Shown: piece by piece, positions 11,929 to 23,570 of the stretch
How the letters are laid out: each line of letters begins with the position of its first letter
Position numbering within the stretch: position 1 is the stretch's first letter
Assembly: GCA_023630585.1 (NCBI GenBank)
Contig: CM042553.1
Span: forward strand, 17,314,020-17,378,019
Direction: 5' to 3'
Origin: Cranoglanis bouderius
Lineage: Eukaryota; Chordata; Actinopteri; Siluriformes; Cranoglanididae
Length of the DNA: 64,000 bases
Made by a program: the position numbers and the translations under genes
Notes under the pieces: generated by a model
What the model was told of the DNA's origin: nothing
What the model saw: only the letters and a program-made list of their open reading frames with translations
The model's database searches: none

Positions 11929-14900
11929 CTGCAGAGCGGAAAACCAAAAATGAGCTCTTTTTTGCATATTCAAAAACACATTCTAGTGCTCCATATTTTC
12001 TTGTTTCTTGCACTTTGTCTTTGAATTGCACAGAAACAGGTGCCATTAATGCACTGAATTCAATGGAATGGCATTTTAACAATGAAGAGCTGGTTGAGGA
12101 GTATAAAGCAAGAATAGAGACAGTACCCTTTCAAGGAACACAGAGAGGATGAAGAAGGTATACCCAATTAAATCTGCACACCTGCATCTACCAGCACACT
12201 CACAGTAGAACACACGCACCTAACATATTCACTTGATTAGCAGCAGACCACCAGGTGGAACTTTATTGGCCAGCAGAATAAACATATACCAAAGACCTGA
12301 GATTATCTGGGATCTGGGATTATTAAAAATGGCCTAATACTGACCTAATACTGAACATCGAGCTGATATTAAGCTGAAATGTTAAAATGGTATTGGATTG
12401 AATTTGACATTTTCAGATCCATGCCGTATTTTGTACCATGAAGACATATGCTGACTGATATGACAATTCTTGCATGTGAAGAGCATGCGCAACAAGTGAA
12501 GCTTGCAAAGAATTGGCTGGGTTTCTAGGATGTCAGTATAGGATCAGTATAGAGTATCAGCTAATATTCAGAGCTCTGACAGTGATATTGTTACGAAAAT
12601 GGAAAAAGTGGAATCTCTATGGGAATCTGAACCTTTTTCCATTGGATACCAAAGACCAACACTAGCCCCTGGGTTGTACAGCATAGTAGCGGGATGAAAC
12701 CAAAAACTCCTGGTCCTACTCATGAGGTCACATAATCAGTGTAAGTATGATCCATGTCAGATTCATATGAACTGTAACCAATCAGTATTTACAAAAACAT
12801 GATACCAAGATTGAATGATGTCTTGCCAAACCGCAAGATCATAATCTGGGAAAGAAACCCAGATTAAGAGCTTCCTTAGCGAGGCAAAAGGATGAGGGTT
12901 GAACAAAATCCATAAACAAACCATATGACAATGGGACATGGCAAGAGTGCTAGGATGGTGCTGGAGCTGCCTGGGATAAGAGGTTCATCACTAAGTCTGT
13001 ACCCACAGCACTAGAGAAACAAAACGAGAAGAAACCGCCTGAACAGTGTGGAGGAGACACCTGAATGGTGTCTCCACCCACAGCCATGGACTAGAGCCAG
13101 GCTGAATAAGCGTATCTCTGGTATATCAGGCTCCCTCATTATTGTCGCTCAGCCTAGCCTCAAGCTGAGAATTCTTAAATGCTGGCAAAACCAGACAGCC
13201 GAGACACACGTCATGGCAACATGATTCAGACCAGAATGCATGTGCATGGTTTTCAAATAGTGATACAGAATAGATAAAAAAGCAGCAACTGGTAACCAGA
13301 CACCTTAGTGACAAAAGGAAATAACTCTGCATATATTGTTGTAATATAGGTGAGAAAATAGAAACACTATCACTTCCAAAGCAGGAACTCCAACGCAGAT
13401 GGCTGGAGTGATTCCAGACCAACAATGGTTGAATTTAGCTATCCTAAGGGCCAGTTATGAGTTAAATATAGCTTACTAATTTGCAAGCTTTTGATATCTG
13501 AGCCTAAAATGGCCCAAATGCAATCCTTGTTTCATAATTTTATCAATCAGTGATACAGTCTCATCAATGATGAGTTGCAACAGTGTTCTGGCAGCCTGAT
13601 CCTGATGAGTTCATTGCAGTCATTCCATGTTGGTATGGGGGCCAGATGGAAGTAAAGGTGGGCCAACATTGGGCCATTACTCATTTGCTATCCAGGGAAT
13701 ATAGCCAGCATACAAGCAGAAGGGGGGGTGGTGTCACCCAGTGTAAAAGATGTGAGCTTTCAAAGACTGTCTGATCTTATTGAGGGACTTCAAAGAGGCC
13801 AGCATAAAATGAGACATTAATTAAGTTTCTTAAAGTATTACTGAGCACCAATGTGTCTGATAAACAAACAGAAGGCAGTCCTGGTGACGCAGAGGAAGAC
13901 ACCATATGGGATACCCCATTGTCTGGAGGATACAACCCCACCTCCTTTGGAAAAACAAAGATGAATGGCACAACCACCATTCAGGGACTTTCAAGTGAGT
14001 ATGGACAGTCCATACTGTATAAAAATAAACCTTTCTTGTTAAGTACCTTAACAAGATCAGTAGCGAGAGTATCGTGCATTCCTTAGACCTTCTGCAGACT
14101 TTAAAACGAATGGAGGAAACTACACAGTGAATATCAGGGCTATAATAGACCAAAGCTGTGAAACTGAGCACAGCAAGGGACTGCTTGTACCAGTGATTGA
14201 GATGAAGATGTCTGGTACCAGCAGCGGTCCTCTGGAACAACCAGTCGAAATATGGGACCACCACTGGACCCGTGAGACCACCAACGGACCTCTGGGACTA
14301 ACAGCGAATGTCTGAGACTACCAGTAGACCTCTGTGGGACTATTTGACTAGTGAAAATGAATTTGGGACATGCCTAATAAAATCCAGAAATTTTAACCAG
14401 ACTGGAAACTTTTCAACCCAAACATACCACAGACAAGTGCGCCTTATGAGGCCTGCAATGGACTCATGATGACCAAATGTATTTGCCCAAGCTATGCATG
14501 CGGGAAGGACCGAGGATGCCCTGGAGAACCAAGGATCCAGAAGTCCTGGAATTCGAACCAAAAGACCCTTTACCTATTACTTGCCAAGGACCAATAGAAC
14601 TCTCTCCTGCCAGAAGCTATTGAATACAGATGAAATCTGAAACTCCTCGAACCCCTCTAGTACAGTATAAAATATGTTTTTCATCTGACAAAGCTTCTTC
14701 TGTCTGAGTCATTGCACAGGAACTTGCCTTGTTTCTTCAGACTATGCCTTTGCCTATGATTATTATGTCTGCATGTGTTCTGACCCTGCCTTGGACTACA
14801 ACCATGAATTTTTAGAAAAGCATAAATAAAATGATTCAGAGATTCCATCCAACCACTTTTGGCTTCAGGCATTATAATGCCACTTTGCTGGCCACTTAGC

Positions 14901-17900
14901 AAGCAGATTTCAGCTTTCCCTGTGTTATTTAAAGGAGCCTTAGAGCCTATAGAAATGACCGGCCTTACAAAAGAAATACATTTGCCTGGTTTTAAGGTGT
15001 TTTTGAGAGAATGCCTTTAGGGAAAAGCCAGAAGTCTTCACCACAAAGGGATGGTTTCATTGCAGGTATTCATTCCAGCTAACAGTCATTTAACCACAAA
15101 GACCAACTGATTACAGAAGTAGAATCAGATGTGTTCCTGGTTGGTTTGAATGAAAACCTGAGCACCCTGACAAATTGCAAAAATTGTTCCTGGACACTTC
15201 ATGTGGTGGTCAGCAAAATTAGAGACACCATCTTTTCTTTTTTGTTAACAAGAATGATACAGAAACCTTGAGTCCAATATTTTTAAAGCCACTAGCATGA
15301 CTCACACAAAACCACAACTTTCTTTATTCAACTAGAGTCAAACAAGCAAAAACACATTACAGTGTAAATGTGTGCAAAATTAGACAATTTAAAACAAAAG
15401 AACAGTAATTCCAGTGTAATAGCTAGCTACTTACTGATGTCATGGTGACTTTGGTTATTATCGAGTGACCTACTCATGTTGCTTTACATTACAGTGCCTT
15501 CCACTAATATTGGCACCCTTATGTGAGCAAAGAAGGCTGTGAAAAATTATCTATTCTTTAACCTTTTGTTAAAAAAATTCACAAAAATACTCTGCTCTCA
15601 TGGATATCAAACAATTGCACAACACAGGACCATCCAAAAAAAATATCTTTGTTAAACATATGTGTGCCACAATCATTGGCACTCCTATGAATTCATATGA
15701 GAAAAATATATTTGAAGTATATTTCCATTGACATTTGACATTTTTTAGTACACCTGGGTGACTAGGAACAGGAAATTGTTCAACCATGACTTCCTGTTTC
15801 ACAGGGGTATAAATATGAGGTAACATATAGGCCAAATTCCCTTAGTCATTCATAACAATGGGTAAGACCAAGGAATATAGCTGTGATGTGAGGGAAAAGG
15901 TTGTTGAGCTTCACAAAATGGGAAGTGGCTATAAGAAAATAGCACAAGCATTGAAAATGCCCATTTCCACCATCAGGGCAATAATTAAGAAGTTCCAGTC
16001 AACTGGAAATGTTATGAATCAATCTGGAAGAGGACGCGTGTCTATATCGTCTCAACGCACTGTGAAGAGGACGGTTCGAGTGGCCAGAAAATCTCCAAAG
16101 ATCACAGCTGGAGAATTGCAGAAATTAGTTGCGTCTTGGGGTCAGAAAGTCTCCAAAACTACAATCCGAAGTCACATACATCACCACAAGGGTTTCAAGA
16201 AAAAAGCCTCTATTCTCATCCAAAAACTAATTCAAGCGTCTTCAGTTTGCCAGACACTGCTGGAACTTCAAATGGGATTGGGCTCTGTGGTCAGATGAAA
16301 ATAGAGCATTTTGGCAATAAACACCAGAGGTGGTTTTGGCGCACACGGAGAGGTAGCCATATGGAAAAGTACCTCATGCCCACAGTTAAATATGGTGGTG
16401 GCTCTTTAACATTTTGAGGCTGTTTTCCTGCCAGGGGACCTGGACATTTTGTTAGGATACATGGCATCATGGACTCTATCAAATATCAACAGATAATAAA
16501 TGAAAACCTGACAGCCTCTGCCAGAAAGCTTAAAATGGGCTGTGGTTGGATCTTCCAGCAGGACAATGATCCAAAATACACATCAAAATCAACACAAAAA
16601 TTGTTTACTGACCACAAAATCAAGGTCCTGCCATGGTTACCCCAGTCCCCTGACTTGAAACCCATAGAAAACCTGTGGGGTGAACTGATGAGGAGAGTCC
16701 ACCAGCATGGACCTCGAAACTTGAAGGATCTGGAGAGATTCTGTATGGAGGAATGGTCTCAGATCCCTTGCCATATGTTCTCCAAACTCATCGAGCATTA
16801 TAGGAGAAGACTCAGAGCTGTTATCTTGGCAAAGGGAGGTAGCACAAAGTATTGACTAAAAGGGTGCCAATAATAATTTTTTGTTGCTGCTGAAATGTTT
16901 TGTTTGCAACTGTTTGATATCCATGAGAGCAGAGAATTTTTGTGCATTTTTTAACAAAAGATCAAAAGGTTAAACAATAAAGACAATAGAGGACGTGTGT
17001 CTCAACGCACTGTGAAGAGGATGGTTTGAGTGGCCAAAAAATCTCCAAGGATCACAGCTGGAGAACTGCAGAAGTTAGTTGAGTCTTGGGGTCAGAAAGT
17101 CTCTAATCTCATCCAAAAACAAACTCAAGCATCTTCAGTTTGCCAGACACTACTGGAACTTCAAATGGGATCGGGTTCTATGGTCAGATGAAACCAAAAC
17201 AGAGCTTTTTGGCAATAAACACCAGAGTTGGTTTTGGCGCACACACAGAGGTAGCCATATGGAAAAGTACCTCATGCTTAGGCATGGCCCGGTTACCGGT
17301 TTCAAAACCACTAAAATTTTCCATTATACCGTTCGTGCGGTATGAGCTGTTTTTTATCTCTCTCGTCAAAGATGGAAAGTGCAGGAATCCCTCAGGTTGT
17401 GAGCAGTGCAGAGAGTAACACGACCCCTCCCCCTCCAGTTGGTGCGAGCAGTCAGTCACCTGTGTGTAGGATGGCTAAAGGTGGTGAACCCCTGGAACTT
17501 TCCCCAGTCGAAAAAGACGAAGTCTGCCATATGCAAATTTTTCAGGTACCAAAAAACGTTCAGACGGCCATGGCTTGGAGGAAGAAGGACATCCAACTTG
17601 TAAGGCATGTTTAAGAAGAGTGGCTGCTAGAGGAGGAAATACGTCAAATATGATATCCCATTTACGGGAGCACCACCCGTCACTCTTCGTTAAATTCAAG
17701 GTAACGCTGTCTTGAAATGAACATTTGCAACAAGCTAAGAGAGTTAGCATGTCTAGCACTGGTGAAATAAATACTATTGGCTTGCTACCGATTTCTACGA
17801 TTTAGTACAATAAGTAAATTTAGCTGGTATCAAGTCTATACATTTGTTTAAGTCTTCCAGCATTGTGTACATCTGTACAAAATCATGACATTACAAAAAC

Positions 17901-17966
17901 AAACAAAAAAATGCTGGCTCTCTGATGTCTTTGCCACTGTTTGTGTTTAGTACAGAGAGAGACCAC

Positions 17967-18002
<36 letters not shown>

Positions 18003-20841
18003 CACACTCGCACTCTCTCTCTCCTTATGTATATATGTGCACCAACACTGAAATAACAATAATAGATTTTATAGCATTATATGATATTCTTAGCAGCAGT
18101 AGTACGTGTTTAAAAATAAAATATATTGTGTTCAATGGAAAAAAAAGTTCAAAAAGACATTCAAAAAGAACATATTTTAGAGCTATAATCGCAATACTGT
18201 GATACCATGAAACCGTGATATTTTTTGCATAAGGTTATCACCTATACCGTCAAAATCTCATACCAGCCCATGCCTATTCATGCCCACGGTTAAATATGGT
18301 GGTGGCTCTTTAATGTTTTGTGGCTGTTTTCCTGCCAGAGGACCTGGACATTTTGTTAGGATACATAGCATCATGGACTTTATCAAATATAAACAGATAT
18401 TAAATGAAAACCTGACTGCCTCTGCCAGAAAGCTTAAAATGGGCTGTAGTTGGATCTTCCAGCAGGACAATGATCCAAATACACATCAAAATCAACACAA
18501 AAATGGTTTACTGACACCAAAATCAAGGTCCTGTCATGGCCATCCCAGTCCCCTGACTTGAAACCCATAGAAAACCTGTGGGGTGAACCGAAGAGGAGAC
18601 TCCACCAGTGTGGACCTCGAAATTTAAAGGATCTGGAGAGATTCTGTATGGAGGAATGGTCTCAGATCCCTTGCCATGTATTCTCCAACCTCATCAGGCA
18701 TTATAGGAGAAGACTGTTAATCTTGGCAAAGAGAGGTAGCACAAAGTATTGACTAAAAGGGTGCCAATAATTATGGCACATGTATTTAAGGAAGGTTTTT
18801 TTTCCTGATAAACCTGTGTTTTGTTTGCAATTGTTTGATATCGATGAGAGCAGAGTATTTTTGTGAATTCTTTGAACAAAAGATCAAAAGGTTAAACAAT
18901 AAAGACGCTTTTTCACAGCCTTCTTTGCTCATATTTACCAGAGGTGCCGATATTAGTGGAGGGCACGGCATGTCACATTACGCCACAAGCAATTCTCAGA
19001 TTTTTCAGGTTAGATTCTGTTACAGAATCAGATCAGATTTATTCTTTTCTTTTGCCACCAATAACCAATCCAGCATTTTCTGCTTATATCAACCTCACGT
19101 TGATACTGGATATCAGATCGGTGACATCTCCAACCAAAATCCATTCACATTCCAATTGCACAGATGTATATTCAAGATTAAAATTCAAACAGTTTGCAAG
19201 TTAATTTCTGCATAAATGCGCCTAGTTTGGCATTACGTCACCACTGTCCTTGCTTTTATACGCCATTAAATTTTGTCCTTTATAAAGTTTTTTTCGTATC
19301 CAGAAATGTTCCATGTTAATCGTATAGACGTTTACTGTAATATAGTTATCTAAATAATATGACATGCTTTTTAATCCATATGATCTAAACCCTAACCAAG
19401 TCTCCTTTTTTCCGGTGTACCTGAGAGCTAGGATGCCTCTGATCGTCCACTCTTCCTGGAGACTCGCTTTTGGCCCTCGGTCTTTCAGCCATCACCACCA
19501 CGCTGCCTGTTGGGCTAAACCTGATACACACAGTAGAGCTGCGATGAGCATTTTTAGAAAGAAAGAGAGTGAAATTCCAAAAGAGAAGGCTTTCAAATAC
19601 GCAAAAGAGTTCTGGTAAATCATGCAAGTCATAAACCTGACCCATCACACCATTACAGGACTTATAATGGTTTTAATGAGGACCAAGATCTAAATAATTA
19701 TACGACTGAAATATCTATGAGCAGTTAAAGAAGCATTACTCATTCCCCAGATGCTCTACTCATTTGATGGCGGTCATGTGATTTTCCCCTTTCTTAATAC
19801 GTATCCATACTCAAGAAGTCACATGCCTGCTTAGGGAGTGCTTTTTTCTGCCTAGATATTGAATTAATGTCGTTGAGCCTTTAAAATGAACGTTCACACA
19901 CACCTCTCAGACTCGCTGAAGCTGCTGGATGGCTGAGAGCTTTTGGCTCTGGATGCGCCAGTAATGAAGCTCTCCTGCACCAGCGTGCTGCGTCCTGAGG
20001 TGTCAATCATCACAGTAGGTCCCTCCTCCGTCCCACTCCCTTCCTCGGGTGAGGCTTGAGTCTCTGCCCCCATCCACTCCTCCATCCGTTCGGTCTTGAT
20101 GCGCAAGCCTTCCACAACATGCATGGTCTCATCCCTGCTCCTCTCCATGTCAGGCCCCGCCTCAACGTACCATTGCCCCGCCCGGTTAATGCGCAGTATG
20201 GGCTCGTTCACGGCACCCACGGCTTCAGGCCCGAGCCCACTGTGTTCGACAATCTGCGGGCTCATGGATTCCCCAGGTGGACTGACCTCCCTGATCTCAC
20301 TTACTTCCATGACCCCGGAAGCAACTCCATGTGTAGCCAGAACTCTTGAACCACCATGCCTGGGGCTGAGCGAGCGCGAGCCACCCCTCTCAGCCTCAAT
20401 GGTTCGTCCAGTGCTCCGGCGGCCACGCAGCTCCTCCTCCACGTCAGCCAGGCTGATCTTAAAGTGGATGCCCTCCAAAATTTGCGTGCAGCGGTCAATG
20501 ATGTGCTGCATCTGCAGGAAGCTGGCGGCCGTCAGGTAGCTGATTATGTCGGCCAGCTGCAAGCACAGGCGGCCCGTGTAACAGAAGGAGAGGAGCTGCT
20601 CAAACACAGACGGGTTGCGGATCACTGACAGGGACACGGTGCTCATCTCACTCAGCGCCATGTGGTCCCGGAAATAGGGTGAACTGGCAGCCAGGACCAC
20701 CTTGTGGGCACGGAAGCTCTGGCCCTGCACATTCACAACGATGTCGCATAGCCGGCCCTGCATGCGCAACTGGTTCAGGTGGGACAGGACAGAGTTGCTG
20801 AAGTCAGGGATGTCCAGCTGAATGCTTCCTGCTCGCTCCAT
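11377..20841 (-). CDS. zbtb37: zinc finger and BTB domain protein 37, 3 coding exons
   Basis: Nuclear BTB-zinc-finger protein, a probable sequence-specific transcriptional regulator whose targets are not well established. Coding exons on the minus strand: 20841-19904, 19520-19421 and 11928-11377, all with AG/GT borders and consistent phase (phase 2, then 0), giving 529 codons against about 503 in human. The BTB/POZ domain spans about residues 20-130 (DFSNSVLSHLNQLRMQGRLC). A conserved linker with EPILRINRAGQWYVE and IKTERMEEWMG follows. Three C2H2 fingers in the last exon start CIYCCKSF, CRMCGKKY and CHVCGKSF, and the protein ends SVSTTGPD. Intron 2 is 7.5 kb and holds a composite Tc1/hAT insertion. 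The gene is tail to tail with serpinc1, the arrangement known at human 1q25. Confidence 0.95.
11929..15491. other. zbtb37 intron 2, unique part
   Basis: Intronic DNA with no credible exon on either strand. A degenerate tandem repeat lies at 14210-14340; otherwise I see nothing definable. Confidence 0.6.
14210..14340. repeat. degenerate minisatellite, unit about 24 bp
   Basis: Five diverged units around GACCACCACTGG and GACCTCTGGGAC follow one another (GGTCCTCTGG, GGACCCGTGAG, GGACCTCTGGGA, AGACCTCTGTGGGA). Confidence 0.55.
15858..16855 (+). pseudogene. Tc1-like transposase, copy 1 of the composite element
   Basis: DNA-binding half starts MGKTKEYSCDVREKVVELHK with two helix-turn-helix segments. 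The catalytic half holds QQDNDPKYT and PIENLWGEL, which have 34 residues between Asp and Glu as in DD34E Tc1 transposases. It ends GGSTKY before TGA. Breaks: loss of 11 bases near 16188 and of 5 bases near 16298 compared with the other copies in this window, plus an in-frame TGA at 16415-16417. Non-functional. Confidence 0.9.
17279..18276 (+). mobile_element. hAT-like element nested in the Tc1 copy, with BED-finger remnant
   Basis: Termini TAGGCATGGCCCGGTTACCG and, on the other end, CAGCCCATGCCTA form an inverted pair. The flanking 8 bases CTCATGCT and TTCATGCC match at 6 of 8, fitting the 8-bp target duplication of hAT elements; the uninterrupted Tc1 copy reads CTCATGCC at this point. At 17593-17702 one frame reads PTCKACLRRVAARGGNTSNM, then ISHLREHHPSLF, a BED-type zinc finger (C-x2-C and H-x3/4-H), followed by a splice-donor-like AAG|GTAAC. 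Upstream coding sequence from about 17371 is frameshifted and no catalytic domain remains, so this is a non-autonomous derivative. A (GT)n tract lies at 17969-18001. Confidence 0.75.
18280..18752 (+). pseudogene. Tc1-like transposase, C-terminal part of copy 2
   Basis: Same family as the 15858-16855 copy. It reads MPTVKYGGGSLMFCGCF, QQDNDPN (with a deletion that shifts frame in the following ..HQNQHKNG) and, in the next frame, MKPIENLWGEPKRR, ending RGSTKY. Its first half lies before the hAT-like insertion, at 16988-17278. Confidence 0.85.
18969..19420. other. zbtb37 intron 2 next to exon 2, nothing seen
   Basis: Unique sequence without open frames, repeats or recognisable sites. Confidence 0.5.
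19421..19520 (-). CDS. zbtb37: zbtb37 coding exon 2
   Basis: A 100-bp exon encoding RFSPTGSVVVMAERPRAK, then SESPGRVDDQRHPSSQ. Acceptor TATCAG|G at 19521/19520, donor CAG|GTACAC at 19421/19420. It matches the linker segment preceding the finger exon of ZBTB37 orthologues and restores the frame between exons 1 and 3. Confidence 0.9.
19904..20841 (-). CDS. zbtb37: zbtb37 coding exon 1 (BTB domain)
   Basis: 312 codons plus two bases, from ATG at 20841 to the donor GAG AG|GTGTGT at 19904/19903. It encodes MERAGSIQLDIPDFSNSV, the whole BTB domain and most of the acidic linker. An acceptor with a pyrimidine-rich tract lies just upstream (exon start 20863), so the ATG is 22 bases into this exon. 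Confidence 0.94.
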
Positions 20842-20959
20842 GTGACCGGCACTTTTTAAAAAACTACAACGAGACAGACGATTATTAGCAGATGCATTTC
20901 AGGCTGGACTGGAATCAGACTTTTATATTTTCTGATGTGATATTTGACTGACGATACAG

Positions 20960-21615
20960 ATCATGGATGTGACAAGGGCTCCATCGATACCATTTTTTTT
21001 TCAATCCGAGCACAAGTACATCTTTGATACTGTTCATGCACTTACTATACTACTTACTATACTTACAGGCTACTATACTCGTTCTTTATAACATTAGCGC
21101 ACTGATTTTAAATAAAGGGCATTGGCTAGCTACATTAGTTTTGTTTCACTTCAGAAAAGTGCTTCTGTACAGCTACAAGTAAAGCATGTTTAGTTGTATT
21201 GGAATCCCTTGCTGTCGATGACTGATAGTTGCTGATCTTAAAGAACAACATACTGAGCTGTCGGAGCTGTTATTTGTGCTCAGCTGGCGTTGTCAGTAGA
21301 CATTTTTCTCACCTAGCTAGTGTTTGCTGATAGTAATGAAGCTCTTGTACTGGGTTTCATGCTTAAGATGTTTTCTCAGGTTACTTGTATTGTAGGAAGA
21401 TGCTATAGTTCTTTCTCTTGACAGTTTCACAGAGCACAGTTTGTGATCTGTTTTGCTTTGATAATTATTAACTTGTGAACCAGACTGCTGTCATGTCGAA
21501 GACAGCGTGCACTGGACTTACATTGCCATCAAACATCTGGTGTTCTAGCAACAAAATCTTGCAGATTTCTATCAGTTATCGTCCGACACTCAAGTCTCTG
21601 GTATCTGTATCGTAA
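20960..21615 (+). repeat. interspersed repeat family B, copy 1
   Basis: Matches 58430-59150 in inverted orientation, and part of 53165-53540. Shared blocks include AAAAGTGCTTCTGTACA, TTACTTGTATTGTAGGAA and TTTCACAGAGCACAGTTTG. The ends carry GATACC/GGTATC motifs. No coding capacity seen. It lies between the probable first exon and the ATG exon of zbtb37. Confidence 0.7.
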
Positions 21616-21757
21616 TGAAAATGGGGAAAGTCGTATCAGTGCACCCGATTATGAAGGCTGGTCAAATCCATGCGTTCTACACCAGCATTCAAGACATCAT
21701 TGACACAAACTATGAAAAATATAAGGTAAACAATGACACAACAAAATAAATACTTAC

Positions 21758-22000
21758 CTTTTTCTAATATCACGAACAAACTCGCACCCTAGTTTTTCGG
21801 CACTTGGACGTTTTATGGCTACAGTCGGCGGTCCGTCAGAGAAACGGTTCCGAGATTATTTGTTATTTGTGAATTTAACATTTTCGCTTGCATAGACGAG
21901 TGTGAATAATGAGCGGTTTGTGGCTACTGCTTTGCTTTGGGCCATTTCAGTGCAGCTCGGTCACTGCAGCTGAAGCCAAACCGAAAAAAAAAAAAAAAAA
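21758..22000 (-). other. zbtb37: probable 5' UTR exon of zbtb37 (right edge uncertain)
   Basis: On the minus strand a strong donor AAAAAG|GTAAGTA falls at 21758/21757, and a good acceptor (TGTCTCGTTGTAG) ends at 20864, 22 bases before the zbtb37 ATG. The sequence to the right of the donor is relatively CpG-rich (TCGGCGGTCCGTC). This fits a non-coding first exon; the transcription start cannot be placed. Confidence 0.5.
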
Positions 22001-22370
22001 CAGCTACAGGGAGGCGCCTTGCCTCTCTCAACGCCAAATAACACCAAAAAACCGACACGACTAAACACGTTTTCTCCTCCCTCACAAGGATAACACTTCC
22101 AGGTTTACATCAGCGTGCTCCTATTGCTTCTTAACCGCTTAAAATGTTTATTTAATGCCCCCCACGTTGCTGTTCTTTCCCATTTCTTCGCCGCTCTCAT
22201 ATTCCCCATGTATGAAAACGAGTCGATGTGCAGAAAGAAGGAAGAATTCTGGGAAATGGAGTTCTATATCCAGCTTCAGCACAACGTGGAGAAGTAACGG
22301 AAGCAATCACCAGCACTCGGTTTCCCATGACGCTTTGCGGTTATGGCACAGTTAAAGGAAGGGAGGTGTA
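22000..22370 (-). promoter_or_regulatory. candidate zbtb37 promoter region
   Basis: Moderately CpG-rich stretch upstream of the probable first exon. On the minus strand 22247-22265 reads AACTCCATTTCCCAGAA, close to the ZNF143/SBS core (ACTACAnnTCCCAGnA), and 22320-22330 has a related TTTCCCATGA. No TATA box is evident. The assignment rests on position and motif resemblance only. Confidence 0.35.
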
Positions 22371-22669
22371 GTTTGGTTGCATTTCTAGCAGTTGCCCTTT
22401 TTTTTTTTTTTTACCCCTGACTAAGGAAATGGTCAAAATGACTGCATTATAGTAAAATTTTCTGAATATTCGGAGAGTTTAGTGCGAATAATTAAAAACA
22501 AAATACAAAAATATTTAATATCGTGCGGGTTCAGAGACGGTTTCTCTTTGAATACATGATAAATCTTTAACAGTGTAATGACCAAAATAGTGAAATATGG
22601 CTTTGGACAATTAGCTACCTCTGTGAGAGTTGGGCTGATTAAAATTACATACATTTTCTATAACTTTTA

Positions 22670-22715
<46 letters not shown>

Positions 22716-23570
22716 GTTGTTGTTGTTATTATTATTATTATTATTGTTATTGTTGTTGTTATACTAATAAAATTCTAATAAATGTGCCATCATGTGACTA
22801 TGATAAAAGTATACTATATTATTTTTCTGCCAAGCTTTCTTTAAAATGTAATATTTTTGTAATAAGTAAAATCAATGCATACTGGTAAAGCCTGGCATGA
22901 TGGTTTATTTTAAGATTAAATTTCATTACAGATTTTAAAAAATTGTTAACAGTTAACTAAGAATTACAGACAGTTCTGTCACTGTTTATTATTAATTAAC
23001 AACCTTAATTAAAATCATACACAAAATACAGTTAGAACTTGTACAGAAAAATATCAATTTGTATTTGAAAAAAAAATATTTTGACATCACGTGAACTTTA
23101 ACGCTTTATATGCAAAATTAAAAACAAAAGCAAATGCTCAGTTAAAAGCCGTCACACAGCAAAACCAGTGCTGATAATATAAAACAATGAAACAAATTAA
23201 AAAATGTAAATAAGAATAAAAAAAAGAAATGTAAATACAAAGTTAAAATGTTATTCATAGCAAAACCAGTGCTGATAACATAAAACAATGATTATTGGTC
23301 ACATCATAACGCTTCCTATTTTTCTGTTTACGCAAACCCATAGGAATGTAAATCTGAAGTAATACATGTCATTTATTGGCACAACAATTACATGGAAGAT
23401 TTAAAAAATATCAGTATTTACATGTATAAATTAGTTAATCAATATTTGTGTGAAAATCAAAGGTCAGATCAATATATTTGTATATGAATTTGTACATGTA
23501 GTATATGTAAAATTAGTATTAAAAAACAACAATAAAAATCAAACAACTATATTATATACAATATTGCATA
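22371..23570. other. AT-rich intergenic DNA with (TTA)n and a local duplication
   Basis: 22673-22757 is a (TTA)n tract with TTG variants. At 23159-23190 and 23259-23291 a 32-bp block (AGCAAAACCAGTGCTGATAA...) is repeated directly 100 bases apart. No gene seen. Confidence 0.7.

Larger units (their letters stand above)
15492..18968 (+). mobile_element. composite Tc1-like element with duplicated interior
   Basis: The left terminus CAGTGCCTTCCACTAATATT follows TA at 15490-15491. The right terminus AATATTAGTGGAGGGCAC-like sequence ends near 18968. Between them are two transposase copies in the same orientation. Copy 1 (15492-16987) lacks its right terminus; copy 2 (16988-18968) lacks its left terminus and first third and is itself split by a hAT-like insertion. 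The shared outer ends suggest that one element was enlarged by tandem duplication or unequal recombination. It sits inside zbtb37 intron 2 in the antisense orientation. Confidence 0.85.

Noticed and set aside
11343..12024. Overlapping frames on both strands across the zinc-finger exon
   Set aside because: Shadows of zbtb37 exon 3 in other frames.
21593..21726. Plus-strand open stretch beginning MKMGKVVSVHPIMKAGQIHA and ending at a GT
   Set aside because: No recognisable family, no convincing upstream exon, and it borders interspersed family B; kept only as a point to test by RNA.
22578..22778. Ile/Val-rich open frame
   Set aside because: Translation of a (TTA)n/(TTG)n tract.
22000..23570. 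A gas5-like snoRNA host gene divergent from zbtb37, as in human
   Set aside because: I searched for C box (RUGAUGA) and D box (CUGA) pairs with flanking stems on the plus strand and found none that fit.
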